Assembly (NCBI GenBank): GCA_947570615.1
Contig: CANOVJ010000009.1
Coordinates: forward strand, 1-64,000
Length of the DNA stretch: 64,000 nucleotides
Source of the DNA: an uncultured Lachnospiraceae bacterium
GTDB lineage: Bacteria; Bacillota; Clostridia; Lachnospirales; Lachnospiraceae
Reading direction: 5' to 3'
Shown: positions 34,089 through 43,713 of the stretch, piece by piece
Numbering within the stretch: the first letter of the stretch is position 1
Layout: each line of letters begins with the position of its first letter
Program-made: the position numbers and the translations under genes
Notes under the pieces: model-generated
What the model saw: the letters and a program-made list of their open reading frames with translations, nothing else
Databases searched by the model: none
What the model was told of the DNA's origin: nothing

Positions 34089-35937
34089 TGAAAAGAAATT
34101 TTGCTTTATCATATGTACGAATAATGAATTACAGATGCAGGAATGTGAGTTATACCTGAGCCTTCTCAGATTACCGGAAGGCTATGAATGTGAGTTCATC
34201 AAAATTACTGATGCCAGGTCTATGGCTTCCGGATATAATGAAGGAATGAATGCGTCAGATGCAAAATATAAGATCTACATACATCAGGATACATTTATCG
34301 TGAATCCCCTTTTTCTGGAGAAGTTGCTCCGTGTGTTTAAAAAAGACAAGAAGATTGGCATGGTCGGCATGGTGGGAGCAGAGAAGCTTTCGAAAGACGG
34401 AGTGATGTGGCATGAGGAGCGCTGTGGGAATTTTTATCGGCTGGATAAGTATCTCTCTATCGGGACAGATGATTTTGCCCATATCAAAAAAGGAAGCCGG
34501 GAAGTAGAAGTGGTAGACGGTTTTCTGATGGCTACACAGTATGATCTTCCCTGGAGAGAGGATATATTAAAGGGATGGGACTTTTATGATATCTCTCAAT
34601 GTATGGAATTCCGGCGTGCAGGATATAAGATCGTGGTGCCGGCTCAGAATCCTTTATGGGTAATTCATGCCTGTGGGAATCCGAGTTACTGGCATTACGA
34701 AGAAAATCGTCAGATTGCGCTTAAAGAGTATCCGGAGATCGGCCAGTCACGGCCTGAGAGACTGAGGATTCTTTTTCTTCACAGTAATATGATTGTTCTG
34801 GCAGGTCTGGCAGTTAATTTGGCAGAACTGGGCCATAATGTGTTTATTCCTAAATATAAAACAATAATAGATAATAATCCGCAAGGGGATGTTGAGGCCG
34901 TGGAGGAATTGCTGGAGGAGGGGCATTATGATCTGGTAGTTACATATGACTTTAGTCCCGGAGCATCTGACGCATGTCATAATATGGGAGTTAGGTATTA
35001 CGCGTGGGTGTACGATTCGCCTTTGTTGCAGTTGTATTCCAGATCAGCGAAAAATCCTACAAATTATATCAGCGTTTTTGACAGGAAACAGTGTGAGAGG
35101 CTGAGGGAAAATGGCTGCGCGAATGTTTTTCATCTTCCTCTTGCACCGGAGGTTGACATATTTGGATCTGTAAGTATAGGAAAAAGAGATGAAAAGGAAT
35201 ATAAAGCGGATGTCTCCTTTGTGGGTCGGCTTTATGACAAACAGGGATATGATACTTTATTTGAGGACGGGGGGGAATCTTTTCGGAAGGAGGCAGACGC
35301 TATCATAAGGGAGTGTGACTGCAAATGGGATAACGACACGAGGATCTGGGGAAAGGCATCTGACAGTCTTATTGATTATATGGTTTCCAGACTGTCGGTT
35401 GAATACTGGGAAAAGTGGGATATTGATAAGAGATACTTTTGCGAAAGTCTTAAGCTCGCCAGAAAGTGTAATGAGATTGAGCGGGTGACCATCTTAAACA
35501 GACTTGCGGAAGAATTTGAAGTGGTTCTGTATACAGAAAATCCTCCCGGAGAGATATTGCAGAATATCATAATCCGCCCGTGGGTGGATTATGTCGCTGT
35601 AATGCCCAAGGTGTTCTATTTAAGTAAGATCAATCTCAATATCACGTCCCGGAGTATTGAAAGCGGTATTCCCCAGAGAGTGTGGGATATTATGGCGGTT
35701 GGTGGTTTCTGCCTCACCAATTACCAGGCAGAGTTAGAGGAGCATTTTGTGATTGGAGAGGATCTGGAGGTCTATCATGATCTGGACGAGCTGACAGAGA
35801 AGGTAAGATATTATCTTAAACATGATGATAAGAGGATCCGTATAGCAATCAACGGGTATAAAAAGGTCAGGAAATATCACGATTCAAAGGTAAGACTGAA
35901 GAAAGCGCTGGAATATATTTTTCCTTCCCGGGAATAA
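34075..35937 (+). CDS. Two-domain glycosyltransferase: GT2-like N-terminus plus CgeB/DUF3880 C-terminus
   Basis: A 620-residue fusion. Residues 1-220 (FCFIICTNNELQMQECELYL, MNASDAKYKIYIHQDTFIV, GWDFYDISQCMEFRRAGYKIVVP) match a GT2-type (StrF-like) transferase found alone at 56291. From 226 (RLRILFLHSNMIV) to the end is a DUF3880/CgeB transferase (YYAWVYDSPLLQLYS near 307; KINLNITSRSIESGIPQRVWD near 515), found alone at 57828 and 60066. A G7 run at 35269-35275 lies in the coding frame (DGGES) and could be slippage-prone. The fusion implies that the separate proteins act together on one glycan. Confidence 0.83.
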   Translation: MKLYNEKKFCFIICTNNELQMQECELYLSLLRLPEGYECEFIKITDARSMASGYNEGMNASDAKYKIYIHQDTFIVNPLFLEKLLRVFKKDKKIGMVGMVGAEKLSKDGVMWHEERCGNFYRLDKYLSIGTDDFAHIKKGSREVEVVDGFLMATQYDLPWREDILKGWDFYDISQCMEFRRAGYKIVVPAQNPLWVIHACGNPSYWHYEENRQIALKEYPEIGQSRPERLRILFLHSNMIVLAGLAVNLAELGHNVFIPKYKTIIDNNPQGDVEAVEELLEEGHYDLVVTYDFSPGASDACHNMGVRYYAWVYDSPLLQLYSRSAKNPTNYISVFDRKQCERLRENGCANVFHLPLAPEVDIFGSVSIGKRDEKEYKADVSFVGRLYDKQGYDTLFEDGGESFRKEADAIIRECDCKWDNDTRIWGKASDSLIDYMVSRLSVEYWEKWDIDKRYFCESLKLARKCNEIERVTILNRLAEEFEVVLYTENPPGEILQNIIIRPWVDYVAVMPKVFYLSKINLNITSRSIESGIPQRVWDIMAVGGFCLTNYQAELEEHFVIGEDLEVYHDLDELTEKVRYYLKHDDKRIRIAINGYKKVRKYHDSKVRLKKALEYIFPSRE

Positions 35938-35984
35938 GAAGCTTCTGGAGAGCTGGGTAGAAAAGGATGCCAAGGGGAGAGTAG

Positions 35985-37055
35985 ATGGACAGATATGAAG
36001 AAAGACTGCAAGCGTTAGAAAAAGAAAATGCACAGTTGCGGGCTCAGGTGAAGGCTGTCAACGGTACATTACATGAGTTCTGTACGGCATTCGAAGGGAT
36101 CTTCTCGCAATTGCAGAGCGTCATGGAACAGAATTATACGTTGTCTGTCAGGACAGTTATGGCAGAGGCTGTTGCGAACAATCTGAAATATGAAATGAAT
36201 GATCCTGGTGGATACTGCCGTGATTTTTTCTATCCAAGGTTTCGGAGTAATGAGGAGACATTGCGCCTGATTATTGAGGAAGGCAAATCGCTGGCAAGAT
36301 TTGGTGACGGCGAGTTTTCTATTGCGTTCAGGATTCCAAGGCAGAAGTTCCAAAGGCTAGACGATTGCCTGGCCAGACGTATATGGGAAGTGGTAAGATC
36401 CGAGCATCCGAATCTTCTGATTGGAATCGCAGACAACTATGGGCGTCTGGATAAATACAGTGAGCAGGGGGCGGGAGGAATACGCTTATATATGACGGAG
36501 GAGACGAGGAGGCAGCATCAGCAGATTCTCCCTGCGGACAGAGTATATTCTGATGCATATATGACAAGACCTTATGTAATGTATAATGACGTATTTACAG
36601 AAGAACCACGGAAACGATTTGATGCCTTAAAACGAATATGGAAGGATAAAAAGGTTCTGATAGTGGAAGGAGCTCAGACCAGACTGGGGGTAGGCAACGA
36701 CTTGTTTGACGGAGCAGAGCATCTTGAAAGAATTCTGGCGCCGGCTACCAGTTCCTTTGACCGATACGATGATATACTGGAGGAATGCTTAAGGCATGGT
36801 GAACGGGTAGATCTGTTCTTGCTGGCAATCGGACCGGCTTCAGGGGTTCTGGCATATGATCTGACAGTGAAAGGTTTTCAGGCGGTGGATGTGGGGCATA
36901 TTGACCTGGAATATGAATGGTTTCTTGCAGGGAAGGGGACAAGAGTATCCATACCCAATAAATATAACAACGAGGTGGAAGGCGGAAACATGGTTGAACC
37001 CATTCAGGATGCTGCGTATGCCGCATCTGTCATAGCGTCTTTTGAATATGTATGA
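35985..37055 (+). CDS. GT-D fold glycosyltransferase, paralogue 3
   Basis: A 356-residue relative of the proteins at 13663 and 31192. It has an N-terminal coiled coil (LQALEKENAQLRAQVKAVNG), SLARFGDGEF near 102-111, VEGAQTRLGVGNDLFDGAE, APATSSFDRYDDI and LAYDLTVKGFQAVDVGHIDL. It is the most divergent of the three (for example YPRFRSNEETLRLI). GGGGAGAG precedes the ATG. Three copies with different neighbours could transfer different sugars or act on different sites. Confidence 0.8.
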   Translation: MDRYEERLQALEKENAQLRAQVKAVNGTLHEFCTAFEGIFSQLQSVMEQNYTLSVRTVMAEAVANNLKYEMNDPGGYCRDFFYPRFRSNEETLRLIIEEGKSLARFGDGEFSIAFRIPRQKFQRLDDCLARRIWEVVRSEHPNLLIGIADNYGRLDKYSEQGAGGIRLYMTEETRRQHQQILPADRVYSDAYMTRPYVMYNDVFTEEPRKRFDALKRIWKDKKVLIVEGAQTRLGVGNDLFDGAEHLERILAPATSSFDRYDDILEECLRHGERVDLFLLAIGPASGVLAYDLTVKGFQAVDVGHIDLEYEWFLAGKGTRVSIPNKYNNEVEGGNMVEPIQDAAYAASVIASFEYV

Positions 37056-37071
37056 AAACTGAGGAAGAAAA

Positions 37072-38277
37072 ATGAACATCCCCTTTTTTGATTTACACCG
37101 GCAATACGCAGAAATCTCCGATGAGATAGAGGAGAAGGTAAACGTTGTCATGCGTTCCGGCCAGTACATCGAAGGATCGGCCACGCAGGAACTGGAACAG
37201 AATCTGGCGGAATACTTAACCGTAAAGCATGTAATCACCTGTGGAAACGGAACGGATGCGCTGCGCATCGCTCTGCAGGCGGTTGGAGTTAACTATGGGG
37301 ACGAAGTGATTACCACAGCCTTTTCTTTTTTTGCCACGGCGGAGGCGATTGCCCAGATTGGGGCGATCCCGGTATTTGCGGACATTAATCCGTGGGATTT
37401 TAATATAAATGTCAGGGAAATCAGAAAAAAAATAACAGAAAAAACCAGAGCGATTCTACCGGTACACATCTTCGGAGAGCCAGCAGACATGCAGGAAATA
37501 AACGAGCTTGCCGTCGAGTATGGTATTCCGGTTATTGAGGATGCCTGTCAGGCCATTGGGGCTGAATATCATGGAAAGAAAACGGGAACCCTGGGGAAGG
37601 CAGGCTGCTTTTCGTTCTATCCTACGAAAAACCTGGGCGCTTTGGGAGATGGTGGGATGATCACCACTGACGATGACTTCGTTGCGGATATTTGCAGAGC
37701 GTTAAAGACTCATGGGGCTGGCAGGATAGGAGCGAGAGCATTTGAAAGTCTTTACCATGAGGAGGTTCCCGAGCTGGAAGAAGCAATGGCAGGGGGAGAT
37801 GCTCTGTATGATCCCTGTAAATACTATAATTATCTTGTAGGAGGAAACTCCAGGATGGACAGTATGCAGGCCGCTGCGCTGACAGTGAAGCTAAAATATC
37901 TGGATATGTATAACCGGAAGCGAACGGATATTGCCATGCGGTATTCCGAAAAGCTGAGAGGACTTCCATTGCGAATACCTAATATGGAAAACGTCGGCAA
38001 AAAGTCCTGTTGGCATCAGTACGTGGTGTTGTGTGACCGGAAGGAGGAGATGATCCGGTATCTGGGTTCCTGCGGAATAGGAGCGGGGAATTTTTATCCT
38101 GTGCCTCTGCACAGGCAGAGGGCTTTTCGGATGCAGGGCTATGAGGAGTGTTCACTTCCGATGGCTGAGAATGTGTGCAGAAAAACAGTGTGTCTGCCGG
38201 TGTTCCCGGAATTAACCGGAGATGAGCAGGATTACATTGTGGACAGAATCAGGAGATTCTTTGGAGAGACTGAATGA
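37072..38277 (+). CDS. PLP-dependent sugar aminotransferase (DegT/DnrJ/EryC1/StrS family)
   Basis: A 401-residue fold-type I aminotransferase acting on nucleotide-bound keto-sugars. MNIPFFDLHRQYAEISDEIE is the common N-terminus; TCGNGTDALRIAL, EDACQAIGAEYHGKKTG, and SFYPTKNLGALGDGG with the PLP Lys near residue 184 follow. A roughly 25-residue insertion (YHEEVPELEEAMAGGDALYD) after HGAGRIGARAFE is unusual. It overlaps the next aminotransferase gene by four bases, so two amino groups may be added in one pathway. The substrate is unknown; no keto-sugar-forming dehydratase is adjacent. Confidence 0.9.
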   Translation: MNIPFFDLHRQYAEISDEIEEKVNVVMRSGQYIEGSATQELEQNLAEYLTVKHVITCGNGTDALRIALQAVGVNYGDEVITTAFSFFATAEAIAQIGAIPVFADINPWDFNINVREIRKKITEKTRAILPVHIFGEPADMQEINELAVEYGIPVIEDACQAIGAEYHGKKTGTLGKAGCFSFYPTKNLGALGDGGMITTDDDFVADICRALKTHGAGRIGARAFESLYHEEVPELEEAMAGGDALYDPCKYYNYLVGGNSRMDSMQAAALTVKLKYLDMYNRKRTDIAMRYSEKLRGLPLRIPNMENVGKKSCWHQYVVLCDRKEEMIRYLGSCGIGAGNFYPVPLHRQRAFRMQGYEECSLPMAENVCRKTVCLPVFPELTGDEQDYIVDRIRRFFGETE

Positions 38278-39482
38278 ATAAAATACCAATAACCAGGCCT
38301 TACACAGGAAAAGAGGAGGCAGAGGCGGTAAGCAGCGTGCTCTCTGGCGGCTGGCTTGTGCAGGGGCGCAGGGTCAGAGAGTTTGAGTGCGGCATTGCGG
38401 AGCATGAAGGGGTAAAATACGGTTGCGCTGTCACATCCTGCACGGCGGCATTGCAGCTTGCAATGCTGGCGGAGGGGATGGGCGAGGGGATGGATGTGCT
38501 TGTGCCATCCTTTACTTTTGTGGCTACGGCCAATGCGGTGGTGGCCACAGGAGCAACGCCTGTCCTGATGGATGTAGATGAGAGAACCTTTAATATAGAT
38601 GTGGACTATACAGAGAAGTACATCAGGGAAAACTATGAACAGAAGGGATCAGAGCTGGTCGGCCGCGGAAGCGGAAACCGGCTGTGGGGAATCGTACCGG
38701 TTCACCAGTTTGGTCTGTGTGCGGATATGCCGGCCATCAACAGGCTGGCCCAAAGCTACGGTCTGAGGGTCATTGAGGATGCCGCCTGTGCGTTGGGGGC
38801 GGGGATCGGGAACACATCGATTGGTGGTTTCGGCCATACGGCCTGTGTCAGCTTCCATCCCAGGAAATCCATCACCACCGGAGAGGGAGGTATGATTCTG
38901 ACCAATGACCGGGAGGTGTATCAGAGGGCGTTGGAGCTGCGAAATCATGGAAGCGCCGTGGCATCGGACGAGCGCCACAGCAACAGGGGATATCTGCTTC
39001 CGGAATTCGTCCGCGCAGGGTATAACTTCCGGATGACGGATCTGCAGGCGGCGATCGGCTGGGAACAGTTGAAAAAGCTGGATTTTATTTTGCGGCGCAG
39101 AAGGGAGATTGCGGAGTATTATGACCGGCTTTTCGAAGGGAAAAGCAAAGTGATCCGAACGCCGTATGTTCCCGGGGGCTATGGACACGCATTCCAGTCA
39201 TATGTGTGCTTTCTGGATTTTAAGGAGGACACGGCGGCGGGAGGCCGGAGGAGAAATGCGGTCATGGAGCGGTTGGATGGCGCGGGAGTGGCGACCCGCC
39301 AGGGAACTCATGCGGTACATAAGCTGGATTATTATCAGAAAAGATTTGGATACAGAAACGAAGACCTGCCGTCCGCAGACCGATGCGATTCGCTGACAGT
39401 TTCGCTTCCGGTTTTTGTGGAGATAACGAAAGCAGAGCAGGAAAAGGTGAGGGACGAGCTGCTTAAGGCTGTTGAGGGATAG
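38274..39482 (+). CDS. PLP-dependent sugar aminotransferase (DegT/DnrJ/EryC1/StrS family)
   Basis: A 402-residue family member, dissimilar to its neighbour at 37072. MNKIPITRPYTGKEEAEAV, VTSCTAALQLAML, DAACALGAGIGNTSIGG, and SFHPRKSITTGEGGMI with the PLP Lys near 198 are present. The N-terminus and HPRKSITTGEGG are like the PglE/PseC/ArnB branch that aminates 4-keto sugars. Start overlaps the upstream stop (ATGA). Confidence 0.9.
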   Translation: MNKIPITRPYTGKEEAEAVSSVLSGGWLVQGRRVREFECGIAEHEGVKYGCAVTSCTAALQLAMLAEGMGEGMDVLVPSFTFVATANAVVATGATPVLMDVDERTFNIDVDYTEKYIRENYEQKGSELVGRGSGNRLWGIVPVHQFGLCADMPAINRLAQSYGLRVIEDAACALGAGIGNTSIGGFGHTACVSFHPRKSITTGEGGMILTNDREVYQRALELRNHGSAVASDERHSNRGYLLPEFVRAGYNFRMTDLQAAIGWEQLKKLDFILRRRREIAEYYDRLFEGKSKVIRTPYVPGGYGHAFQSYVCFLDFKEDTAAGGRRRNAVMERLDGAGVATRQGTHAVHKLDYYQKRFGYRNEDLPSADRCDSLTVSLPVFVEITKAEQEKVRDELLKAVEG

Positions 39483-39494
39483 AGGATTACTGTT

Positions 39495-40412
39495 ATGGAA
39501 AGACTGGATTTTCCCAATCGAATTACGGTGGAGCTGACCAATCAGTGTAATGTATCCTGCTCTTTTTGCCCGAGACAGGACGTGCCTATGGAGATCGGCT
39601 TTATGGACATGGGGCTGTACAGAAAAATCATCGACGAGGCGGCGCAGCATCTTCCGGTAAAGCTGGTATTGTTTTTCAGGGGTGAGTCTCTGTTGCACCC
39701 TCATTTTTTGCAGTGTCTTGGGTATGCGAAAGAGCGGGGGATCGGGCCCATACAGTTTGCCTCGAATGCGCTGGCGCTGGATGCGGAGACGGCGGAGAAA
39801 ATGCTGGATATCGGAATCGACTTTATTTCCTTCAGCCTGGATACCCTGAATCCACAGGTATATCGGTCAACAAGAAAACAGGGGAATTTATGTACCAGCA
39901 TGGAGCATGTGATCGGCTTAAGCGAAAAATGCAGACAGAGACGGGCGCAGGGACTTGCGGCGCCTGTCTTGCAGGTATCTACCATCGAGCTGAAGGAGTA
40001 TCTCGACGAACAACAGGATTTTGTTGCGTTCTGGCAAAAGCATATGGATATCGTAAGGGTTTATTATGAACATGATGAGAAGGGCGGTTTTCGCAGCGAT
40101 GAGGTGAAAAGGCAGCTTGCCCATATAGGGGAGCGCAGACCCTGCCGGAAGGTATTTACCGACTTTCTTGTCTACTGGAACGGAGACCTGGCCCTGTGCA
40201 ATTATGACTGGAAGGGCGGGATTAAAGGGCTTAACGTGAAGAACCTGTCCATATATGAGGCCTGGCATTCAGAAGAATATGAAAGGATCCGCCGCATGCA
40301 GAACGAGACCATTTTTGAGGAATCCCTGATGTGTAAAGGGTGTCAGCACTGGCGGATCGATTATATGCCGGAGGGCTTTCTGGGAAAGATGTATAAAGGA
40401 ACGGATCAATGA
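39495..40412 (+). CDS. Radical SAM/SPASM enzyme
   Basis: A 305-residue enzyme. RITVELTNQCNVSCSFCPRQ near residue 10-29 holds CxxxCxxC; KLVLFFRGESLLHPHF is the GGEP-like block, FASNALAL and FISFSLDTLN follow. C-terminal CRKVFTDFLVYWNGDLALCNYDW and MCKGCQHW are SPASM cysteines. It ends four bases into the acyltransferase gene. Related enzymes modify sugars or peptides; here a glycan-sugar substrate is assumed from context. Confidence 0.85.
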   Translation: MERLDFPNRITVELTNQCNVSCSFCPRQDVPMEIGFMDMGLYRKIIDEAAQHLPVKLVLFFRGESLLHPHFLQCLGYAKERGIGPIQFASNALALDAETAEKMLDIGIDFISFSLDTLNPQVYRSTRKQGNLCTSMEHVIGLSEKCRQRRAQGLAAPVLQVSTIELKEYLDEQQDFVAFWQKHMDIVRVYYEHDEKGGFRSDEVKRQLAHIGERRPCRKVFTDFLVYWNGDLALCNYDWKGGIKGLNVKNLSIYEAWHSEEYERIRRMQNETIFEESLMCKGCQHWRIDYMPEGFLGKMYKGTDQ

Positions 40413-40993
40413 AAAGGGATGATATTGCGCAGTTATACTGTGAGCTGCGGGAGGAGACCGCCCGGAAATGGGACAGGGTGCTTCCGGTTGGCGAGTTGTT
40501 GGTGGATCGGTGGGAAAAGGCCGCTTTTCTGAACTTTGGAGAAAAGACCAGTATTTATGACAGCAGTATCGTTATGGGAAACGTGTCCGTGGGAAAGGAG
40601 ACGTGGATCGGGCCAGGGACGTTGCTGGACGGAACGGGCGGGCAGCTCTGTATTGGCGACCACTGTGATATTTCTGCGGGGGTTCAGATTTATACCCACG
40701 ATACGGTGAGAAGATGCCTCTCAGGCGGTAGAGCCGCAGTGGAGAAGGGGGATGTTTTTATTGGAAACAACTGTTACATCGCTCCCATGTCTCTGATTGC
40801 CAGGGGAGTCAGGATCGGGAGCTGCTGTGTGGTGGCGGCTCACAGCTTTGTGAAGGACAGCTTTGAGGATTATTCGATTATTGCAGGAATTCCCGCGGTT
40901 CAGATCGGAGAAGTGCGTATTGAGGGGGAGCAGGTCCGACTGGTCTATTTTGGACAGGGGGAGTCCGGGGAGGAGTATGGAGGAAAAGGATGA
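40409..40993 (+). CDS. Left-handed beta-helix (hexapeptide) acyltransferase
   Basis: A 194-residue LbH transferase. Hexapeptide turns are visible from about residue 55 to 165: SSIVMGNVSVGKETWIGPGT, DHCDISAGVQIYTHD with the catalytic-type His, NNCYIAPMSLIARGVRIGSC, and the closing IIAGIPAVQIGE. Likely O- or N-acetylates a sugar, possibly the amino group made by one of the two upstream aminotransferases. Coupled to the radical SAM gene by a four-base overlap. Confidence 0.85.
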   Translation: MKRDDIAQLYCELREETARKWDRVLPVGELLVDRWEKAAFLNFGEKTSIYDSSIVMGNVSVGKETWIGPGTLLDGTGGQLCIGDHCDISAGVQIYTHDTVRRCLSGGRAAVEKGDVFIGNNCYIAPMSLIARGVRIGSCCVVAAHSFVKDSFEDYSIIAGIPAVQIGEVRIEGEQVRLVYFGQGESGEEYGGKG

Positions 40994-41050
40994 GTGAATT
41001 TTTCCCCTTCCCAATTACAGGTGTGCCGGAGGGCGCAGACAGGAGTGAAT

Positions 41051-42703
41051 ATGAGACAGGAGCCCAGAATTGCGGTTTATATGTCATGCTATAATCATGA
41101 AAAGTATGTGGCGGAGGCCATGGATTCCATACTGAATCAGACATATTCCAATCTGGAATTGTTTGTGGTAAACGACGCGTCCACGGACAACACGGGCAGG
41201 ATACTGGAACAGTATACAGACGAGAGAGTACATTACTACGATTTTAAAGTCAATACAAAATTTGTGGGAGCCGCCAATTTTCTTCAGAAGCTGATCAGGG
41301 ATATGGATTTTGACTATATCGCCAGCATGGCCTCCGACGATAAATGGGAGACGGATAAGCTGGAGAAGCAGCTTGCGTTTCTGGCGCAGCATCCGGAGTA
41401 CCGGGCCTGCTTTACCTGGGATAAGGTGATTTTCAGCGGGGAGGATCCCTCCTTTCGGGGAAAGGAGCTGTATTCCCACAGGGGAAACGACAACAGATTT
41501 AACTGGCTGTATGATCTGGCGGTGGGCGGGAACTGCCTGAACGCCAATTCCATGCTTATGGAGAAAGAGGTTTTCTATGAGATTGGAAGGATGAATGAGA
41601 ATTATATTCAGCTTGGGGACTGGCGGGCGTGGCTGCGTTTTTCGGAGAAGTATCCTTTTTATCTGGTGCCGGAGGAGCTTACTTATTACAGAAGGCATGA
41701 CACGAATCTGAGTAAGGGAATGATGGAGAATAAGGTAAGAGGGGTGAATGAAACCGGGAGAATCTATCAGGAGCTGTTCGCGGAGATAAAAAAAGACACG
41801 TTCAGGAGAGCCTTTTACAGAAATCTGATCTATACAGACTGCGACAGCGAGGAGGAATTTCTTGCGGAGAAATTCATGGTGCTGTGTAATTTGTTTAATT
41901 ATGCTTCCATGCAGGCGGCCATGAATCTGTACTTCGATCACTGCGACAATGAGGCTTTCGTCTCCCTGCTGGAGGAGCGCTATTTCTTTGGCGCCAATGA
42001 GTTCATTCATTTTACGGGAAATGCGGGGCTGGTTTTCTGGGTGAATTCTCTGAAGAAGGTTTTGCCTTCCTCAATAGAAAATTCCTTCTCTCCGGCCAAT
42101 TTACTGCTGAGAGCGATTGAGTCCGGAAAGCTTCAGGCTTATTCCATGCATGAGTATATGTACAGTGGACTGACGGATTTGTATCATTCTGTTAAGGACT
42201 TCGAGGGCGGGAGCGCGCAGTTTGCCAGAGTCAGACAGATCGTGGACGGACTCAGAGAACAGAGGAGGATGTGGCGGAGCGCTGAACGGAGAATATTGAT
42301 TGTTTTTGCGACGGATGCAGGATGTGATGTCAAAACCGTGGCAGATAGTTTGCCCGACAGGGAAGGAGCTGTCTTTTTTGTGGCAGTGGTTCCGAAAAAG
42401 GAAGAGCTTCTGACAGAGGGGCAGATAAAAGAGCTGGAGGCGGCTGTCGCGTCGGATATGAAAGTCGTTCGTCTTTATGATGAAAAGGAGCATTGCATCC
42501 GTTTCCTCACGGAGCTGTCGGAGAGGGTGGACGCCATATGCTATGTGGACTGTCTGGACCAGAGATACGAATGCGGCGAGATGGTGGGAGGCCATTCTCT
42601 GGATGTTGAGCACAGTTGTATTTTGAGGCAGGAGATTTATGATCGTATGACAGGGGAGGATGACACCGCTTTACAGATGATGCAGAGTATTTGTGTATAC
42701 TGA
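41051..42703 (+). CDS. Family 2 glycosyltransferase with C-terminal extension
   Basis: A 550-residue protein. The GT-A domain occupies about residues 1-240: RIAVYMSCYNHEKYVAEAMDS, FVVNDASTDNTGRILE, ASMASDDKW (DxD-like metal site) and GDWRAWLRFSEKYPF. The remaining 300 residues are helical plus a Rossmann-like segment (ERRILIVFATDAGCDVKTVA) without a clear motif. The frame runs upstream to GTG 40994, but AGGAG five bases before ATG 41051 and the family-like N-terminus favour the later start. Confidence 0.85.
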   Translation: MRQEPRIAVYMSCYNHEKYVAEAMDSILNQTYSNLELFVVNDASTDNTGRILEQYTDERVHYYDFKVNTKFVGAANFLQKLIRDMDFDYIASMASDDKWETDKLEKQLAFLAQHPEYRACFTWDKVIFSGEDPSFRGKELYSHRGNDNRFNWLYDLAVGGNCLNANSMLMEKEVFYEIGRMNENYIQLGDWRAWLRFSEKYPFYLVPEELTYYRRHDTNLSKGMMENKVRGVNETGRIYQELFAEIKKDTFRRAFYRNLIYTDCDSEEEFLAEKFMVLCNLFNYASMQAAMNLYFDHCDNEAFVSLLEERYFFGANEFIHFTGNAGLVFWVNSLKKVLPSSIENSFSPANLLLRAIESGKLQAYSMHEYMYSGLTDLYHSVKDFEGGSAQFARVRQIVDGLREQRRMWRSAERRILIVFATDAGCDVKTVADSLPDREGAVFFVAVVPKKEELLTEGQIKELEAAVASDMKVVRLYDEKEHCIRFLTELSERVDAICYVDCLDQRYECGEMVGGHSLDVEHSCILRQEIYDRMTGEDDTALQMMQSICVY

Positions 42704-42719
42704 TATGGGAGAGGAAAAT

Positions 42720-43703
42720 ATGCTGAGAGTAATGCAGGTCGGATACGGATACTGGGGGGCAAATGTGGCCAGAAAGCTTGTGGCCTCCCGGATGTTTGAA
42801 CTGGTATATCTGGTTGAGACAGATGGGGGGAGGAGGCAGGAGGCGGAAAAAAAGCTTGCAGGGAGTGTCCGGATACTCGACAACTACAGGGAAGCGCTGA
42901 AAACGGATATTGATGCGGTGGTGATCTGTACGCAGACGGAGTACAGCTATGCCATAGCGATGGAGGCACTGGCGAGTGGCAAGCATGTTTTCATAGAAAA
43001 GCCCATTGCCACCAATGTTGAGAGGACGTGCAGGCTTATCGACAGGACCAGGGAGATGGGGCTGGTTCTGCACTGCGATCATCTGATGGTCTATAATCCG
43101 GTCATAAAGTATATAAAAAAAATGACAGAGGACGGCGAGGTGGGGGATATTATGTATATCGATATTTCCCGGATTAATTTAGGGCCCATCAGAAAGGATA
43201 TCAACGCCATGCTGGATCTGGCGGTACATGATATTGCGGTGATAGATTATCTGATGGGAGGTCTTGATCCCGAGTACCTCAGCGCATGTGGAAGAAAACT
43301 CTTCGGGGAGAAAGAAAATATTACTTATTTAACCATGAAATGTGGAGACACACTGATCAATATCAACTCAAGCTGGGTCTCTCCGGTGAAGGTGCGGCGG
43401 ATGGTGGTGGCGGGAAGCCGCAGAATGCTGATCTTCGATGATCTGAAAATGGACAAGCTTTCCATATATAACAGCGGGATTGACGTGGAGCAGGGGAGTG
43501 AGTACGGGGAATATGAATATAAAACCCGGGTGGGTGATATATTCATTCCTCATATAGAAAATGTGGATTCCCTCCAGAGCAGTCTGGAACATTTCGGCGA
43601 GTGTGTGCTGGAAGGGAAGGAATCCCTTTCAGGACCCGCCCAGAGCCTGCGGGTTATGAAAGTGCTGGAACGGGCCCAGAAGGCACTGGATGAGGCGGGA
43701 TGA
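42720..43703 (+). CDS. Gfo/Idh/MocA-family NAD(P)-dependent sugar oxidoreductase
   Basis: A 327-residue dehydrogenase. MLRVMQVGYGYWGANVARKLV gives the dinucleotide fold, VVICTQTEYSYAIAMEAL and GKHVFIEKPIATN (EKP with the catalytic Lys) follow, then DLAVHDIAVIDYLMGG. The ATG at 42720, with GGAGAGG upstream, is preferred to the upstream 42693. Likely oxidises or epimerises a nucleotide sugar for the surrounding aminotransferases. Confidence 0.87.
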   Translation: MLRVMQVGYGYWGANVARKLVASRMFELVYLVETDGGRRQEAEKKLAGSVRILDNYREALKTDIDAVVICTQTEYSYAIAMEALASGKHVFIEKPIATNVERTCRLIDRTREMGLVLHCDHLMVYNPVIKYIKKMTEDGEVGDIMYIDISRINLGPIRKDINAMLDLAVHDIAVIDYLMGGLDPEYLSACGRKLFGEKENITYLTMKCGDTLININSSWVSPVKVRRMVVAGSRRMLIFDDLKMDKLSIYNSGIDVEQGSEYGEYEYKTRVGDIFIPHIENVDSLQSSLEHFGECVLEGKESLSGPAQSLRVMKVLERAQKALDEAG

Positions 43704-43713
43704 AAAATAGTAT

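Noticed and set aside
42754..42760. Runs of six G (near 42755, 42822, 52674 and 24508) as extra contingency tracts
   Set aside because: Six G is common by chance in Gly-rich coding and ribosome-site DNA; genes are intact, so they are not comparable to the G9 and G10 tracts.
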